Positions 1-8,700 of a stretch of 62,998 nt of DNA are shown here, piece after piece. Position 1 is the stretch's first letter, and every line of letters begins with the position of its first letter. Source of the stretch: Pseudomonas fluorescens (lineage in GTDB: Bacteria > Pseudomonadota > Gammaproteobacteria > Pseudomonadales > Pseudomonadaceae). The notes beneath the pieces were generated by a model. That model was not told the DNA's origin. It worked only from the letters and a program-made list of their open reading frames with translations, and did not search any database. The DNA is taken from assembly GCF_902497625.1 (NCBI RefSeq), contig NZ_CABVGX010000036.1:1-62998 (forward strand), in the 5' to 3' direction. The translations under genes were made by a program, and so were the position numbers.

Positions 1-30
1 GCCGGGCGCAGCCGGGCGCAGCCGGGCGCA
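1..30. repeat. Three perfect tandem copies of a 10-bp unit
   Basis: The window opens with three exact head-to-tail copies of GCCGGGCGCA. The array may continue to the left of the window. It lies 18 bp from the stop codon of the RAYT gene, so it could be debris of a REP-type element associated with that gene; that link is inference. Confidence 0.8.
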
Positions 31-48
31 GACCCAGTCGTCAAGTTT

Positions 49-507
49 TCATAACCAGCAAGCATCCCACAAAGGATAGTCGTGAACGCGAGTCACCAAG
101 CCGGCACGGATAGGGTTGGCGACTACGTATCTTGCAAGATCCTTTACATCCTGCTCACGTCGAACAGCGCGATCATGATAGCCCTTTTGCCATAAACGCC
201 CTCGCCGTCCCAATGCCTGATTGACTGCCAGGCTACTGCGGGATTTGATCCGGCACATGAGTTGCGCCATGGATTTATAGCGCAGCTCCACCAAACAGTG
301 CATGTGATCCGGCATCACAACCCACGCCAGAAAATTCGCCCACCCCTCCTCCTGTGCTGCACGAAATTCCCGAACAACCAAACTCCCCAACCGCCAATCA
401 GCAAAAAACGGCTGCCGTTGATCAACGATAGCCGTTAACAGATAAATCCTCCCAGCCTCTGAAATACGCCCGATCCTCAGACGTCCCGCCTTTGAAATCA
501 CCTGCAT
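49..507 (-). CDS. REP-associated tyrosine transposase (RAYT, Y1/HUH family)
   Basis: A 152-residue protein of the IS200/IS605-like transposase family that nicks single-stranded REP hairpins. What I see is the HUH-type motif MPDHMHCLV near residue 65, a later YHDRAVR segment that can supply the catalytic tyrosine, and the RAYT-type end with VANPIRAGLV. RAYTs are single-copy, vertically inherited genes thought to spread or maintain REP palindromes. The open frame runs upstream to 642, but ATG 507 (protein MQVISKAGRL) fits the family start. The length is normal and no frameshift is seen. Its substrate could be one of the REP classes in this window, but no flanking REP pair is visible here apart from the decamer array at 1-30. 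Confidence 0.85.
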   Translation of the reverse strand: MQVISKAGRLRIGRISEAGRIYLLTAIVDQRQPFFADWRLGSLVVREFRAAQEEGWANFLAWVVMPDHMHCLVELRYKSMAQLMCRIKSRSSLAVNQALGRRGRLWQKGYHDRAVRREQDVKDLARYVVANPIRAGLVTRVHDYPLWDACWL

Positions 508-592
508 TCCTTTGCCTCCGGTCCATTCCCGAGGCAAGAATCTACAGCGATACCAAACGCTCCGCAGGCAGCCAATCCTTACAAGATATGCC

Positions 593-1678
593 TCAACTCC
601 CCGTGCGAATCTTGTTCCACAACCGCGTCCGGATGCGGTCAATGTTCAGCGGCATGGCCTCCAGCGCAAACAGCTTGCCCATCATTTCCGGGCTCGGGTA
701 CACCTTGGTGTCATGCTTGATCGCCGGATCGATGAGGCTGTCCGCCTGCTCGTTGCCATTGGCGTAGTGCACGTGGTTGGTGATGCTGGCGGTCACCTCA
801 GGACGTAGCAGGTAGTTCATGAAGGCGTAGCCAGCCTTCTCATCCGGCGCGTCAACCGGCATGGCGACCATATCAAACCAGATCGGTGCACCTTCTTTGG
901 GTATCGCATAACCGATCTCAACACCGTTCCTGGCTTCCTTGGCGCGGCTGTCCGCTTGCAGGATGTCGCCGGAGAAGCCCACCGCAACGCAGATGTCACC
1001 ATTGGCCAGGTCGCTGGTGTACTTGGACGAGTGAAAATAGCTGACGTATGGGCGGACCTTCATCAGCAACGCTTCAGCTTTCTTGTAGTCTTCCGGGTTT
1101 TTGCTGTGGTGCGGCAACCCCAGATAGTTCAGGGCTGCGGGCAACATCTCCGGGCCATTATCGAGAATCGCAACGCCGCACTTCTGCAGCTTTTCCATGT
1201 ACTCGGGCTTGAAGATCAGATCCCAGGAGTCCACCGGCGCATTGTCGCCCAACACCTCTTTGACCTTGGCGACGTTGTAGCCGATGCCGGTGCTGCCCCA
1301 GAGGTACGGGAAACCGTGCTCGTTGCCCGGATCATTGGTCTGCAACGCCTTGAGCAATACAGGATTGAGGTTTTTCCAGTTCGGCAGCTGGCTCTTGTCG
1401 AGTTTCTTCAGCGCTGCGCCTTGAATCTGTCGAGCCATGAAATGGTTGGACGGGAACACCACGTCATAACCGGATTTTCCGGTCATCAACTTGCCGTCCA
1501 GGGTTTCGTTGCTGTCGTAGACGTCGTAGCTGAAGCCGATACCGGTCTCTTGCTGGAAATTCTTCGTGGTGTCTGGTGCGATGTAGTCCGACCAGTTGTA
1601 GATTTTGACCGTCTCGGCCGCATGACCGAGGGTCGCGACCAGTGCCAGTGGGGCCAGTGTCAGTGTCTTGCGATTCAT
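593..1678 (-). CDS. Polyamine ABC transporter periplasmic binding protein (PotF/SpuD-like)
   Basis: A 361-residue extracytoplasmic binding protein for putrescine or spermidine. A signal peptide is clear: basic MNRK, a hydrophobic stretch and cleavage after about residue 20 (GHA/AETVK). The mature protein starts with the YNWSDYIAPDT segment typical of PotF/SpuD proteins and continues in the same fold to TRLWNKIRTG. ATG 1678 is chosen because the signal peptide starts there; the longer open frame to 1726 would bury it. No permease or ATPase genes are adjacent, so it must share membrane components encoded elsewhere. A cupin and a PuuB-like oxidase lie directly upstream on the same strand, which supports polyamine use. 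The exact ligand cannot be read from sequence. Confidence 0.88.
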   Translation of the reverse strand: MNRKTLTLAPLALVATLGHAAETVKIYNWSDYIAPDTTKNFQQETGIGFSYDVYDSNETLDGKLMTGKSGYDVVFPSNHFMARQIQGAALKKLDKSQLPNWKNLNPVLLKALQTNDPGNEHGFPYLWGSTGIGYNVAKVKEVLGDNAPVDSWDLIFKPEYMEKLQKCGVAILDNGPEMLPAALNYLGLPHHSKNPEDYKKAEALLMKVRPYVSYFHSSKYTSDLANGDICVAVGFSGDILQADSRAKEARNGVEIGYAIPKEGAPIWFDMVAMPVDAPDEKAGYAFMNYLLRPEVTASITNHVHYANGNEQADSLIDPAIKHDTKVYPSPEMMGKLFALEAMPLNIDRIRTRLWNKIRTGS

Positions 1679-1741
1679 GAGTCGATTCCTGTAGGGACTT
1701 TTGTCTTTTTTAGGGCTGGCAGGCAATCAAAGGATCAAGGT

Positions 1742-2083
1742 TTAAAAAATCAAAACGTAGCTCTTGCGCACGGTTTCCTGGATGTCCCAGATGCCGAGGC
1801 TATTGGCTGGCAACATCAGTGCATCGCCGGCTTCTATGTGCAGGGTTTCGCCATCGTCCGGGGTGAAGGTGCAGCGCCCCTGAATGAAATGGCAGAACTC
1901 CTGGGCAATGATCTGCCGCCGCCAGCGGCCCGGCGTGCATTCCCACACGCCGGTCTCGACGCCATCGTCGCGTTCAACGCTGGTGGTCGACGCCACCGCG
2001 ACCGGGGTGCCCAGGGGCACGGCCACCGGGTTCGACTCTTGCAGTTCAAGGGTGGCGGTGTTTTTGAATTGGGTGATGCTCAT
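1742..2083 (-). CDS. Small cupin-domain protein (DUF861/EutQ-like)
   Basis: A 113-residue single-domain cupin. The segment from residue 45 to the end has the cupin pattern: ECTPGRW, then FCHFIQGRCTFTPDDGETLHIEAGDALMLP and a closing strand pair. Members of this family occur beside polyamine oxidase and polyamine binding-protein genes in pseudomonads. Their reaction is not established. ATG 2083 is the only sensible start, because upstream the frame runs into the neighbouring oxidase gene. It sits 41 bp after that gene and 63 bp before the PotF-like gene, so co-transcription is likely. The metal-binding histidine set is incomplete compared with classic cupin enzymes, so a binding or sensing role is possible. 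Confidence 0.75.
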   Translation of the reverse strand: MSITQFKNTATLELQESNPVAVPLGTPVAVASTTSVERDDGVETGVWECTPGRWRRQIIAQEFCHFIQGRCTFTPDDGETLHIEAGDALMLPANSLGIWDIQETVRKSYVLIF

Positions 2084-2124
2084 AGGGTTACCTCGATGAA
2101 ACCTTTGGATGAAACGCCTGGTGA

Positions 2125-3531
2125 TTACTGCATGAAACCTTCCATGAAGCCGGCCACGCGGGTGGACAGCGTGCGCCGCCACGGCGGGCTCGCCGGGTTG
2201 GCCAGTGTCTGGTCCTCGTGGACAAAGCTGCGGATGATCGCGTTGTAACCAAGCCAGCGGCAGGGTTCCGGTTCCCAGGCCTTGAGCGCCTGAAGGCCGC
2301 CCTGAGTGATCACCCAAGGCTGAGTAACCAGTTCGCTGTCGCGCTGCAGAATCAGATCCGCCAGGGTCCGACCGGCCAGGTTGCTGGCCCCCACGCCTTC
2401 GCCACCGTAACCGCCGGCAAGGGCAATACCATTCGCCTGGTCGCAGAGCATGTGCGGCTTGAACCGCCGCGACATCCCCAGGTTGCCACCCCAGGCATGC
2501 GTAATGCGCACATCCTTGAGTTGCGGAAACAGTTCGCAGAAGAGATAGCGGCGCAGTTCGACTTCACTGGTAGTCAGGTCAAAGTCATGACGCAATTTGC
2601 CGGCGAACTGATAGCCGCCGCGGGCACCGAATACCAGACGGTTGTCGGCGGTGCGTTGTCCATAAGTGACTTGACGGCTGCTTTCGCTGAACGCCTGACC
2701 GTGACTCAGACCGATAGCGTCCCAGATCGCCGCAGGAAGGGGCTCGGTCGCCACCATCAGACTCTGCACCGGCAACTGATAGCGACCCAGCGGTGGCAAT
2801 GTCGTGGCGTAGCCTTCAACGGCGGGCACCACCCAGCGGGCGCGAACCTGAGCCTTGGCGGTGCGCAAACCGCCCGAACGCCAATGGGTGACCGCACTGT
2901 TTTCGTAGATCCTGACGCCCAAACGCTCGACCGTCCGGGCCAGCCCGCGCACCAGCTTCGCCGGATTCAACGTGGCAACGTGCGGCGCGTAGATGCCGCC
3001 GTAGGGTTTGGCCACCCGGACCTGCTGCGCCAGTTGCTCACGGTCGAGCCAGCGATAATCGTGCTCGGTAAGACCTTGGCTGTAGAGTTTGTCGAGGTAC
3101 TGGCGCAGGCTGGTTTCCTGCTCGGGATAGCGCGCAGCGCAATACAACGCTCCCCCTTTACGATAATCGCAGGCGATGCCTTCGCGCTCGAGCACCACTT
3201 CCACTTCATCCGGAATGCTGTGCAACAGGTCGTAGGAAGCACGTCGCTGCGGCGGCAACAAATCGGCGAGCAAACGGTCTTCGCCGAGGATATTGCCCAT
3301 CAACCATCCACCGTTGCGGCCCGACGCACCGAAACCAGCGGTCTGCGCTTCGATGATGGCGATGTTCAGCCCGGGCGCCAGACGTTTGAGGTAGTAAGCA
3401 GTCCAGAGCCCGGTATAGCCGGCGCCGATGATCGCGACGTCAACATCCAGATCCTGCTCCAGCGTCGGACGCGCTTGGAGCGGATCGTCGATCTGGTCCA
3501 TCCATAAGCTGATGTTGCGCCACGCCGACAT
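2125..3531 (-). CDS. FAD-dependent amine oxidase, PuuB/OrdL-like
   Basis: A 468-residue DAO-superfamily flavoenzyme. PuuB oxidises gamma-glutamylputrescine to the aldehyde with hydrogen peroxide release. The N-terminal dinucleotide motif is clear (VAIIGAGYTGLWTAYYLK, about residue 35), followed by ASGRNGGW, the flavin-binding signature of this group. Near the C-terminus IALAGGYGGEGVGASNLAGRTLADL is the second FAD contact. ATG 3531 gives MSAWRNISLW, the common family start; in-frame Met codons lie 12-15 bp upstream. It leads the leftward set oxidase, cupin, PotF-like protein. No glutamylpolyamine synthetase is in the window, so the true substrate could also be a free amine or amino acid. Confidence 0.8.
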   Translation of the reverse strand: MSAWRNISLWMDQIDDPLQARPTLEQDLDVDVAIIGAGYTGLWTAYYLKRLAPGLNIAIIEAQTAGFGASGRNGGWLMGNILGEDRLLADLLPPQRRASYDLLHSIPDEVEVVLEREGIACDYRKGGALYCAARYPEQETSLRQYLDKLYSQGLTEHDYRWLDREQLAQQVRVAKPYGGIYAPHVATLNPAKLVRGLARTVERLGVRIYENSAVTHWRSGGLRTAKAQVRARWVVPAVEGYATTLPPLGRYQLPVQSLMVATEPLPAAIWDAIGLSHGQAFSESSRQVTYGQRTADNRLVFGARGGYQFAGKLRHDFDLTTSEVELRRYLFCELFPQLKDVRITHAWGGNLGMSRRFKPHMLCDQANGIALAGGYGGEGVGASNLAGRTLADLILQRDSELVTQPWVITQGGLQALKAWEPEPCRWLGYNAIIRSFVHEDQTLANPASPPWRRTLSTRVAGFMEGFMQ

Positions 3532-3581
3532 GCCAGACTCCATCAATCAAACTTCGATGGCGTCGATCCTAGTGGGTGGTC

Positions 3582-4397
3582 TCAGGGATTGTCTTGCGCG
3601 CGTGCACGCAAAGAAATTTGTTTGACGTAAGCCTTGGGTGACTGGCCGGTGTGCTGGCGAAAACAGCTGTAGAACGACGACAGGGAATTAAAGCCTGCGG
3701 CGAAGGCCAGGTCGTCGATGCGCAGCGGTGGCGTGGCCGTTTCCAGCGTCGCGAGCAAGTGCTGCAAGCGAGCCTGGTTGACGTAGCGATAGAAGCTCTG
3801 CCCGAGCACCTGGTTGAGCAGATAGGAAATCTGATTGCGGCTGTACCCACTCTCCCTGGCCACCCGTTGCAGATCGAGCGCAGGGTCGAGATAGGGCCGT
3901 TGGCGCTGGAAGTATTGCTGCAGATCATCCGCCATGAAACTCAATTGACGCGGCGACAACCCAAGGCGACTAACCGCTGGCCGCTTTGTTGCGGTGCTCG
4001 CACGGCCGCCCTGTTCATGCACAAGGGATGCGTACTCATTGATTCGCCAGATCAGGCCGTCGCGTACGGTGATCGCCTCGCTCGCCCGAAATGACACCAG
4101 CCCTTCACCGCCCCGCAGAGTGATGCGGTATTGAATGAACGCCGTGTTGCCGTCCAGGCGAATTCGGTCCGAATGCTCAAGGGCTTCGTCAGGATCCCGC
4201 GGCATGCTGCTGCGTACGTACTCGCGCAATTGATCCAGGCCCATGACCCGACCCTGGAAGAAATCGTTGTATTGAACCTCAGGGTGATACAGCGCCATCA
4301 CCCCGTCCAGGTCCCGGTGTTTCCAGCGCAAGTGATAGCGCATGACGGTTTCGCGCGTGACCTCGGTGTGCAGCGGACCATCATTATCGAGGTGCAT
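3582..4397 (-). CDS. AraC-family regulator with N-terminal SnoaL-like domain
   Basis: A 271-residue predicted transcription factor. Residues about 8-125 look like a SnoaL/NTF2-like ligand pocket (MRYHLRWKHRDLDGVMALYHPEVQYNDFF..., LDGNTAFIQYRI, VRDGLIWRINEY). Residues about 155-265 hold an AraC-type double helix-turn-helix (LDLQRVARESGYSRNQISYLLNQ and LAFAAGFNSLSSFYSCFRQHTGQSPKAY). ATG 4397 is chosen because the SnoaL domain starts a few residues later. It lies 50 bp upstream of the PuuB-like gene on the same strand, so it probably controls the polyamine set. A SnoaL sensor in place of the usual cupin-like AraC ligand domain is uncommon. Confidence 0.8.
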   Translation of the reverse strand: MHLDNDGPLHTEVTRETVMRYHLRWKHRDLDGVMALYHPEVQYNDFFQGRVMGLDQLREYVRSSMPRDPDEALEHSDRIRLDGNTAFIQYRITLRGGEGLVSFRASEAITVRDGLIWRINEYASLVHEQGGRASTATKRPAVSRLGLSPRQLSFMADDLQQYFQRQRPYLDPALDLQRVARESGYSRNQISYLLNQVLGQSFYRYVNQARLQHLLATLETATPPLRIDDLAFAAGFNSLSSFYSCFRQHTGQSPKAYVKQISLRARAQDNP

Positions 4398-4657
4398 AGA
4401 CGGCTCTGTGGAGAAAATCCGAGCTTGCCGAAATTCAGCGGCCGGTTCAACGAGCAATCGATAGTGGCTTTTTGATAAATATCTCGACACCGTGACCGGG
4501 ATCAAAAAAAACTGAACCAATCGCCAAACGGCCTGAAAAATCCACATTATTTTCACATGCGGATGCTACTTTTAATGGGTCACCGGTTGAGCCAATGAAG
4601 GCTCTTCCCTCCTAACATGAGCTAACGGAAGCGCTCGATGATGCAGGTGGGCCACAC

Positions 4658-4933
4658 ATGAACAAAAGTTTCAGCAACAAAGTCACCTTTCCAAACGCCT
4701 GCCAGCTAATGCGCTGGCATTTTCACCCTATGGGTTTCGAGGCGAGCATGGATGCGCCGGGCAGCATGATCGCCCGTTTGTTTGATCGTGCCAGTGGCGA
4801 GACCATGATCGCCATTGCCGGCATTCCGTGTGCGACGGTGATGAATGCGGCGGATGTTGAGCGAATAATCGAAGCCGTGGAGGATGAGCTGGAGGCGTTC
4901 GTGCCTTCTGCTGCTTTGCGCAGTTTTGCGTGA
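4658..4933 (+). CDS. Small DUF1652-like protein
   Basis: A 91-residue protein without signal peptide or membrane segment. The pattern of an aromatic/proline N-terminal half (LMRWHFHPMGFEASM), a central FDRASGETMIAIAGIP and a C-terminal helix rich in Glu (ADVERIIEAVEDELEAF) resembles DUF1652 proteins, which are abundant in Pseudomonas and have no known function. It stands alone between two leftward genes. The match is by eye, so the family call is tentative. Confidence 0.6.
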   Translation: MNKSFSNKVTFPNACQLMRWHFHPMGFEASMDAPGSMIARLFDRASGETMIAIAGIPCATVMNAADVERIIEAVEDELEAFVPSAALRSFA

Positions 4934-4966
4934 AGGTTGGGACTCACGCGGCTGCCTTATCACGAA

Positions 4967-5150
4967 ATCCTGTAGCAACTGGCGCAACCTGCGTCCGGTT
5001 GCAAAGCGACCAAATCCTGTAGCAGCTGGCGCAGCCTGCGTCCGGTTGCAAAGCGACCGCAAGAAACCCTCTCATAGGTTCGTATGACCAATGACGTCGC
5101 CTCATCTTACGGTTGCTTCGCAACCGGACGCAGGCTGCGCCAGCTGCTAC
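4967..5150. repeat. REP-like element of a second class: two direct copies and one inverted copy
   Basis: Two near-identical copies of a roughly 42-bp unit (about 4967-5010 and 5015-5058, core GCGTCCGGTTGCAAAGCGAC) are followed at 5110-5150 by an inverted copy with the core GGTTGCTTCGCAACCGGACG. The core differs from the GTGGGAGCG REP core found elsewhere in the window. The element sits in the gap between the rightward DUF1652-like gene and the leftward helicase, a usual place for REPs. Confidence 0.8.
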
Positions 5151-5198
5151 GAAGTTATGACGTTATGAAGTTATGACGTTATGAAGTTATGACGTTAT
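5151..5198. repeat. Three tandem copies of a 16-bp unit
   Basis: The unit GAAGTTATGACGTTAT occurs three times without a gap. Each unit is itself two similar octamers (GAAGTTAT and GACGTTAT), so the tract is close to six degenerate octamers. It joins the inverted REP-like copy and ends 20 bp from the helicase stop codon. Confidence 0.9.
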
Positions 5199-5217
5199 GT
5201 TCAGCGGCACATAGCGC

Positions 5218-7680
5218 TTAAAGGCCGCGGTGGTCGATAAAGAACGGCTTGCTCCTGTCGACTCGATCGGAAGCCTTGGGCATATTCGCCGCTTGAGTGT
5301 CCGAAGCGTCGACGTACCAGTAGCAATGGCTCACCGCCCGGGTGATGCCAACATAAGCCAATCGCAAGGTCTCATCCTTCTGCGCATTATCGTAGGCTTC
5401 GTTATCCCCGGTCTTGCCCAGCCCCGCCATACGGTACACCTGATTCTTGTACGGCGAACTGGTCATATGCTGGCAGTCCCCCAGCAGGAAAACGGCATCC
5501 GCTTGCAGACCCTTGGCACTGTGGTAGGTCAGTTGCTTTAACCTGCGCGATTCGAAGGGCAATCTACAATCAACATTAACTACCGCCTGAATATTTTGCT
5601 CAATCAAGAGCTTATCGCTACTTTTTCGATAAAGCATCAGGATTGAGTCACCTTTTTCATAGTGATCCATGAGCCGCTTGGCCAGCCCCTGATCATCGCG
5701 TCCCAGCACCTGAACCGGCAACAATGTCTTCGCCTCGCCACTGGCCCTGGCCTTCTTCCCGGCAATCGCAGGCGCCGCACGGACGATGTGTTCCGCAGCA
5801 TCAATGATGTGCTGATGACTGCGATAGTTTTCGCTGAGCATGACTTTGGTGGTGCTCGGCGACGGGAATTCCTTGTTGAACTCCATGAAATAAGTCGGCG
5901 AGCTGCCCCGCCATCCATAGATCGACTGCCAGTCATCACCGACACACAGCAGCGAGGACCGCTGCGCACCACGACCGACATGCATAGCCGGGCCGCGACT
6001 GCGAATTTCCGCAAGACTTGCGCGGATCCACGAAACGATCTGTGGTGAGACGTCCTGAAATTCGTCGATCATCAGGTGCGACATCGGGCGCAGCAGCTCA
6101 TCGCTCAGCAGCTTGAGATTTTCCGGCGAGTGCTCGCTGAACAGGGCAAACATGCGGTTGTAGGTCATCACTGGCGGTTTCTGGTCCAGCAGGTGATCTT
6201 CCAGCGCACGCCAGAACAGGCTCAACGCCTCGAAGAAAAACCGGTCCGGATCGTCTTTGCCGAAACTCATCTGGCTGACAGCGTGGGGAACATCCAGCCC
6301 GAGATTTTCGATGAAGCCGGCGGCAGCGACAAAACAGTCCAGCAGTGGCGCGGCACCCAACTCTCCTTTGACCTTGTATTCAAAACCCGGACCCGCACTC
6401 GCATCGCCAGCCAACGACGCCAAAACGCGTTTAGACATTTCGTAGCTATCGATCCAGATCAGAGGCTTACGACAGAATGCTTGAAACAAGGTGCGCTTTA
6501 CCGCCCATTCCGCGCGGACCGACAATTTTGCGCCGGGCCGAGTGACCTGGGGGCTTTCGCGAGGATCGAAGCCCAGGACTACCCAAGCGTCCAGGCTGGG
6601 AATGTAGCCATGACTATGGAAATCGGAACCGTTGATATCGAACGTCTGACGCTTTGGCTCGATGCCTTTGATCGGCCAGGCACCGGCGCCAAACCACAAG
6701 TCCTCAATCAGATCACAGAGCTCTTCGTCGCGCTTGGCCGCTAACTCGGTCACGGCCACACGCTTGTGCACGTCAGGGTGGTCGCGTTCCAGCTCCTTGA
6801 GCTGCAAGGCATGCCGGGAAAGCGGTTTGATCAGCTCGCGGAATCGCTCGTCGCGGGTGTACAGCTGGTGATAACAGGCATTGAGCTGCTGACGCTGCGC
6901 GTCGTTGATGCGCAGGTCGAATGGATTGCTGTCGACATCCTCATCCTGACCCGCTGCGCGATGGTTGAGGTTTTCGAACGCCTGCAGACGCTCGAAACCC
7001 GGCAGGCTGCGGACCATCGGCAATATGCGCGAATGGAAAGTGCGCACCAGGTCCCGCGCCTCAACGCCGCTGATCACCCGCCCCCACAGCGCAAACATTT
7101 CGCTCAATTTGTTGATGAAGTCCTTGCGCGATTCGCGGGTAAACGTCACCACGGTCATCGAGCAGAGTTCAAAGCCCAGGTAATGGCTGAGCAGCAAAAT
7201 CCGCAGGACCAATGTCGTCGATTTGCCCGCGCCTGCTCCCGCAATCACCGAGGTGGATGGCGTATCGCTAAAGATCATTTTCCATTGCGCGGCGCTGGGC
7301 TGGGCGTGGGGAGCCAGCAATCGGGCAACGTCAGCCTTCATGCGCTTCTTCAACTCTGCTGTTAACGGCAGACGCCAGTCATCGAACAGATTGTCATCGA
7401 TGTTCGGCGGACGATGCTCGGTGCACCGCGAATCGCGGATCAGCAATACCTGCCGACCTTCCTCCAGTCCCTCAAGCTTGCCCTCTCTAAAGCCGTAATC
7501 CACGCCGGCGCTGTGCCCGCTGCGGAAACCATCCGCCTGCCCGTGCAACCAGGACGCCCTGTGCTGAGCGCGCAGGCGAGTCAGACCATGCCCGAAAAAT
7601 CGCGCAGCCAGACGTTTGATCAGCGGCATCTCGGCCAAGGGACGTAATTCAGGAGGAAGTTCGGGGGTGTGTTGCGGCAC
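5218..7680 (-). CDS. UvrD/Rep-type superfamily 1 DNA helicase
   Basis: An 820-residue SF1A helicase that should translocate 3'-5' on single-stranded DNA. Motifs in order: Walker A AGAGAGKSTT at residues 147-156; motif Ia VVTFTRESRKDF; Walker B LMIDEFQDVSP; GDDWQSIYGWRGS (motif III); SENYRS (motif IV); YHSAKGLQADAVFLLG (motif V); and RLAYVGITRA (motif VI). Residues 1-130 carry an extra N-terminal region with a charged FREGKLEGLEEGR stretch. It is longer than UvrD and Rep and closer in plan to HelD-like or phage-defence-associated UvrD proteins, but no partner nuclease gene is next to it. The start at 7680 (MPQHTPELPP) is the first Met of the frame. It is monocistronic. Confidence 0.85.
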   Translation of the reverse strand: MPQHTPELPPELRPLAEMPLIKRLAARFFGHGLTRLRAQHRASWLHGQADGFRSGHSAGVDYGFREGKLEGLEEGRQVLLIRDSRCTEHRPPNIDDNLFDDWRLPLTAELKKRMKADVARLLAPHAQPSAAQWKMIFSDTPSTSVIAGAGAGKSTTLVLRILLLSHYLGFELCSMTVVTFTRESRKDFINKLSEMFALWGRVISGVEARDLVRTFHSRILPMVRSLPGFERLQAFENLNHRAAGQDEDVDSNPFDLRINDAQRQQLNACYHQLYTRDERFRELIKPLSRHALQLKELERDHPDVHKRVAVTELAAKRDEELCDLIEDLWFGAGAWPIKGIEPKRQTFDINGSDFHSHGYIPSLDAWVVLGFDPRESPQVTRPGAKLSVRAEWAVKRTLFQAFCRKPLIWIDSYEMSKRVLASLAGDASAGPGFEYKVKGELGAAPLLDCFVAAAGFIENLGLDVPHAVSQMSFGKDDPDRFFFEALSLFWRALEDHLLDQKPPVMTYNRMFALFSEHSPENLKLLSDELLRPMSHLMIDEFQDVSPQIVSWIRASLAEIRSRGPAMHVGRGAQRSSLLCVGDDWQSIYGWRGSSPTYFMEFNKEFPSPSTTKVMLSENYRSHQHIIDAAEHIVRAAPAIAGKKARASGEAKTLLPVQVLGRDDQGLAKRLMDHYEKGDSILMLYRKSSDKLLIEQNIQAVVNVDCRLPFESRRLKQLTYHSAKGLQADAVFLLGDCQHMTSSPYKNQVYRMAGLGKTGDNEAYDNAQKDETLRLAYVGITRAVSHCYWYVDASDTQAANMPKASDRVDRSKPFFIDHRGL

Positions 7681-7915
7681 GCGGTCTGACTCCAGGGTGT
7701 GAGGCTGTTGAAGCTATGGTGTGCGCATTCGCTTTTGAATTCTAGTGAAATGCTTACAGGTCATTGGCTTAAGCGATGAAGTGAAGGTGGTCTGACAGTC
7801 TGTGCACCCGGCAAATGATCAAGTTAACCGATCATAGCGCAGCAGTTTTTACGCTTTTTATCGATTCGTACCTGATTGATGATGCTCGCCATTACCCCCT
7901 ATCCAGGAGACGGAC

Positions 7916-8611
7916 ATGCTCGAACTCAGACCTTTCAATCGACTGGGCGGCGCCCACCACGGCTGGCTGGATGCCCATCACCATTTTTCGTTCGCCGAGT
8001 ATTACGACCCTGACCGTATGAACTGGGGCAACCTGCGCGTGTGGAACGACGACATCATCGCCGCCGGCACGGGCTTCCCGAAGCACCCCCACCGCGACAT
8101 GGAAATCATCACCTACGTGCGCGAAGGGGCCATTACCCACGAGGATAATCTGGGAAACAAGGGCCGCACGGAAGCGGGCGACGTGCAGGTCATGAGTGCT
8201 GGCACCGGCATCGCTCACAGTGAGTACAACCTGGAATCGAGTGAAGCCAAAATCTTCCAGATCTGGATCTTACCGAACGAAGTCGGTTCAGCACCGTCCT
8301 GGGGCGCCAAGCCGTTTCCCAAAGGTCAGCGCGAAGGCTTTGTGACACTGGCCAGTGGCAAGTCCGGCGACGATCAGAGCTTGCGCATCCGTGCCGATGC
8401 GCGTTTGGTAGCGGCCAACCTGAAAGCTGGCGAGTCGGCTGAATATCGCCTGGACAATGGTCGTCGCGCCTATCTGGTTCCGGCCACGGGCATTATTGAA
8501 GTCAACGGCTTGCGTGCACAAGCTCGAGACGGTATTGCGGTGGTTGATGAGCAGGTGTTGCGGGTGACGGCGGTTGAAGACAGTGAAATAGTGTTGGTCG
8601 ATCTGGCTTAA
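7916..8611 (+). CDS. Pirin-family bicupin protein
   Basis: A 231-residue pirin, similar in length and pattern to E. coli YhhW, which has quercetin 2,3-dioxygenase activity in vitro. The N-terminal cupin has the metal-binding histidines in HPHRDMEIITYVREGAITHEDNLGN and the later SAGTGIAHSEYN segment (about residues 60-105). The C-terminal cupin-like half is degenerate, as in other pirins. AGGAGA lies 6 bases before ATG 7916 and fixes the start. It is a single gene ending at a shared bidirectional terminator. The physiological role is unknown in most bacteria; a redox or aromatic-compound role is possible. Confidence 0.85.
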   Translation: MLELRPFNRLGGAHHGWLDAHHHFSFAEYYDPDRMNWGNLRVWNDDIIAAGTGFPKHPHRDMEIITYVREGAITHEDNLGNKGRTEAGDVQVMSAGTGIAHSEYNLESSEAKIFQIWILPNEVGSAPSWGAKPFPKGQREGFVTLASGKSGDDQSLRIRADARLVAANLKAGESAEYRLDNGRRAYLVPATGIIEVNGLRAQARDGIAVVDEQVLRVTAVEDSEIVLVDLA

Positions 8612-8628
8612 TTGGCTGAATGCCGGGC

Positions 8629-8663
8629 AAAAAAAGGGGCGACCATGCAGGTCGCCCCTTTTT
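8629..8663. terminator. Bidirectional rho-independent terminator between pirin and pgm
   Basis: A perfect 9-bp stem GGGGCGACC / GGTCGCCCC (8636-8644 and 8650-8658) with a 5-base loop has an A-run on its left and a T-run on its right. It can therefore end both convergent transcripts. Confidence 0.93.
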
Positions 8664-8700
8664 GTTTCCGACCGCGACCATCAGCGCAGCGGCGGGTGCT

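Noticed and set aside
956..2248. 430-codon open frame on the plus strand
   Set aside because: It runs antisense through the PotF-like and cupin genes, which have clear family motifs.
2218..3507. 429-codon open frame on the plus strand
   Set aside because: Antisense shadow of the PuuB-like oxidase gene.
5218..7680. Anti-phage helicase-nuclease defence system
   Set aside because: The UvrD-type helicase is unusually long, but no nuclease, methylase or other defence gene is adjacent.
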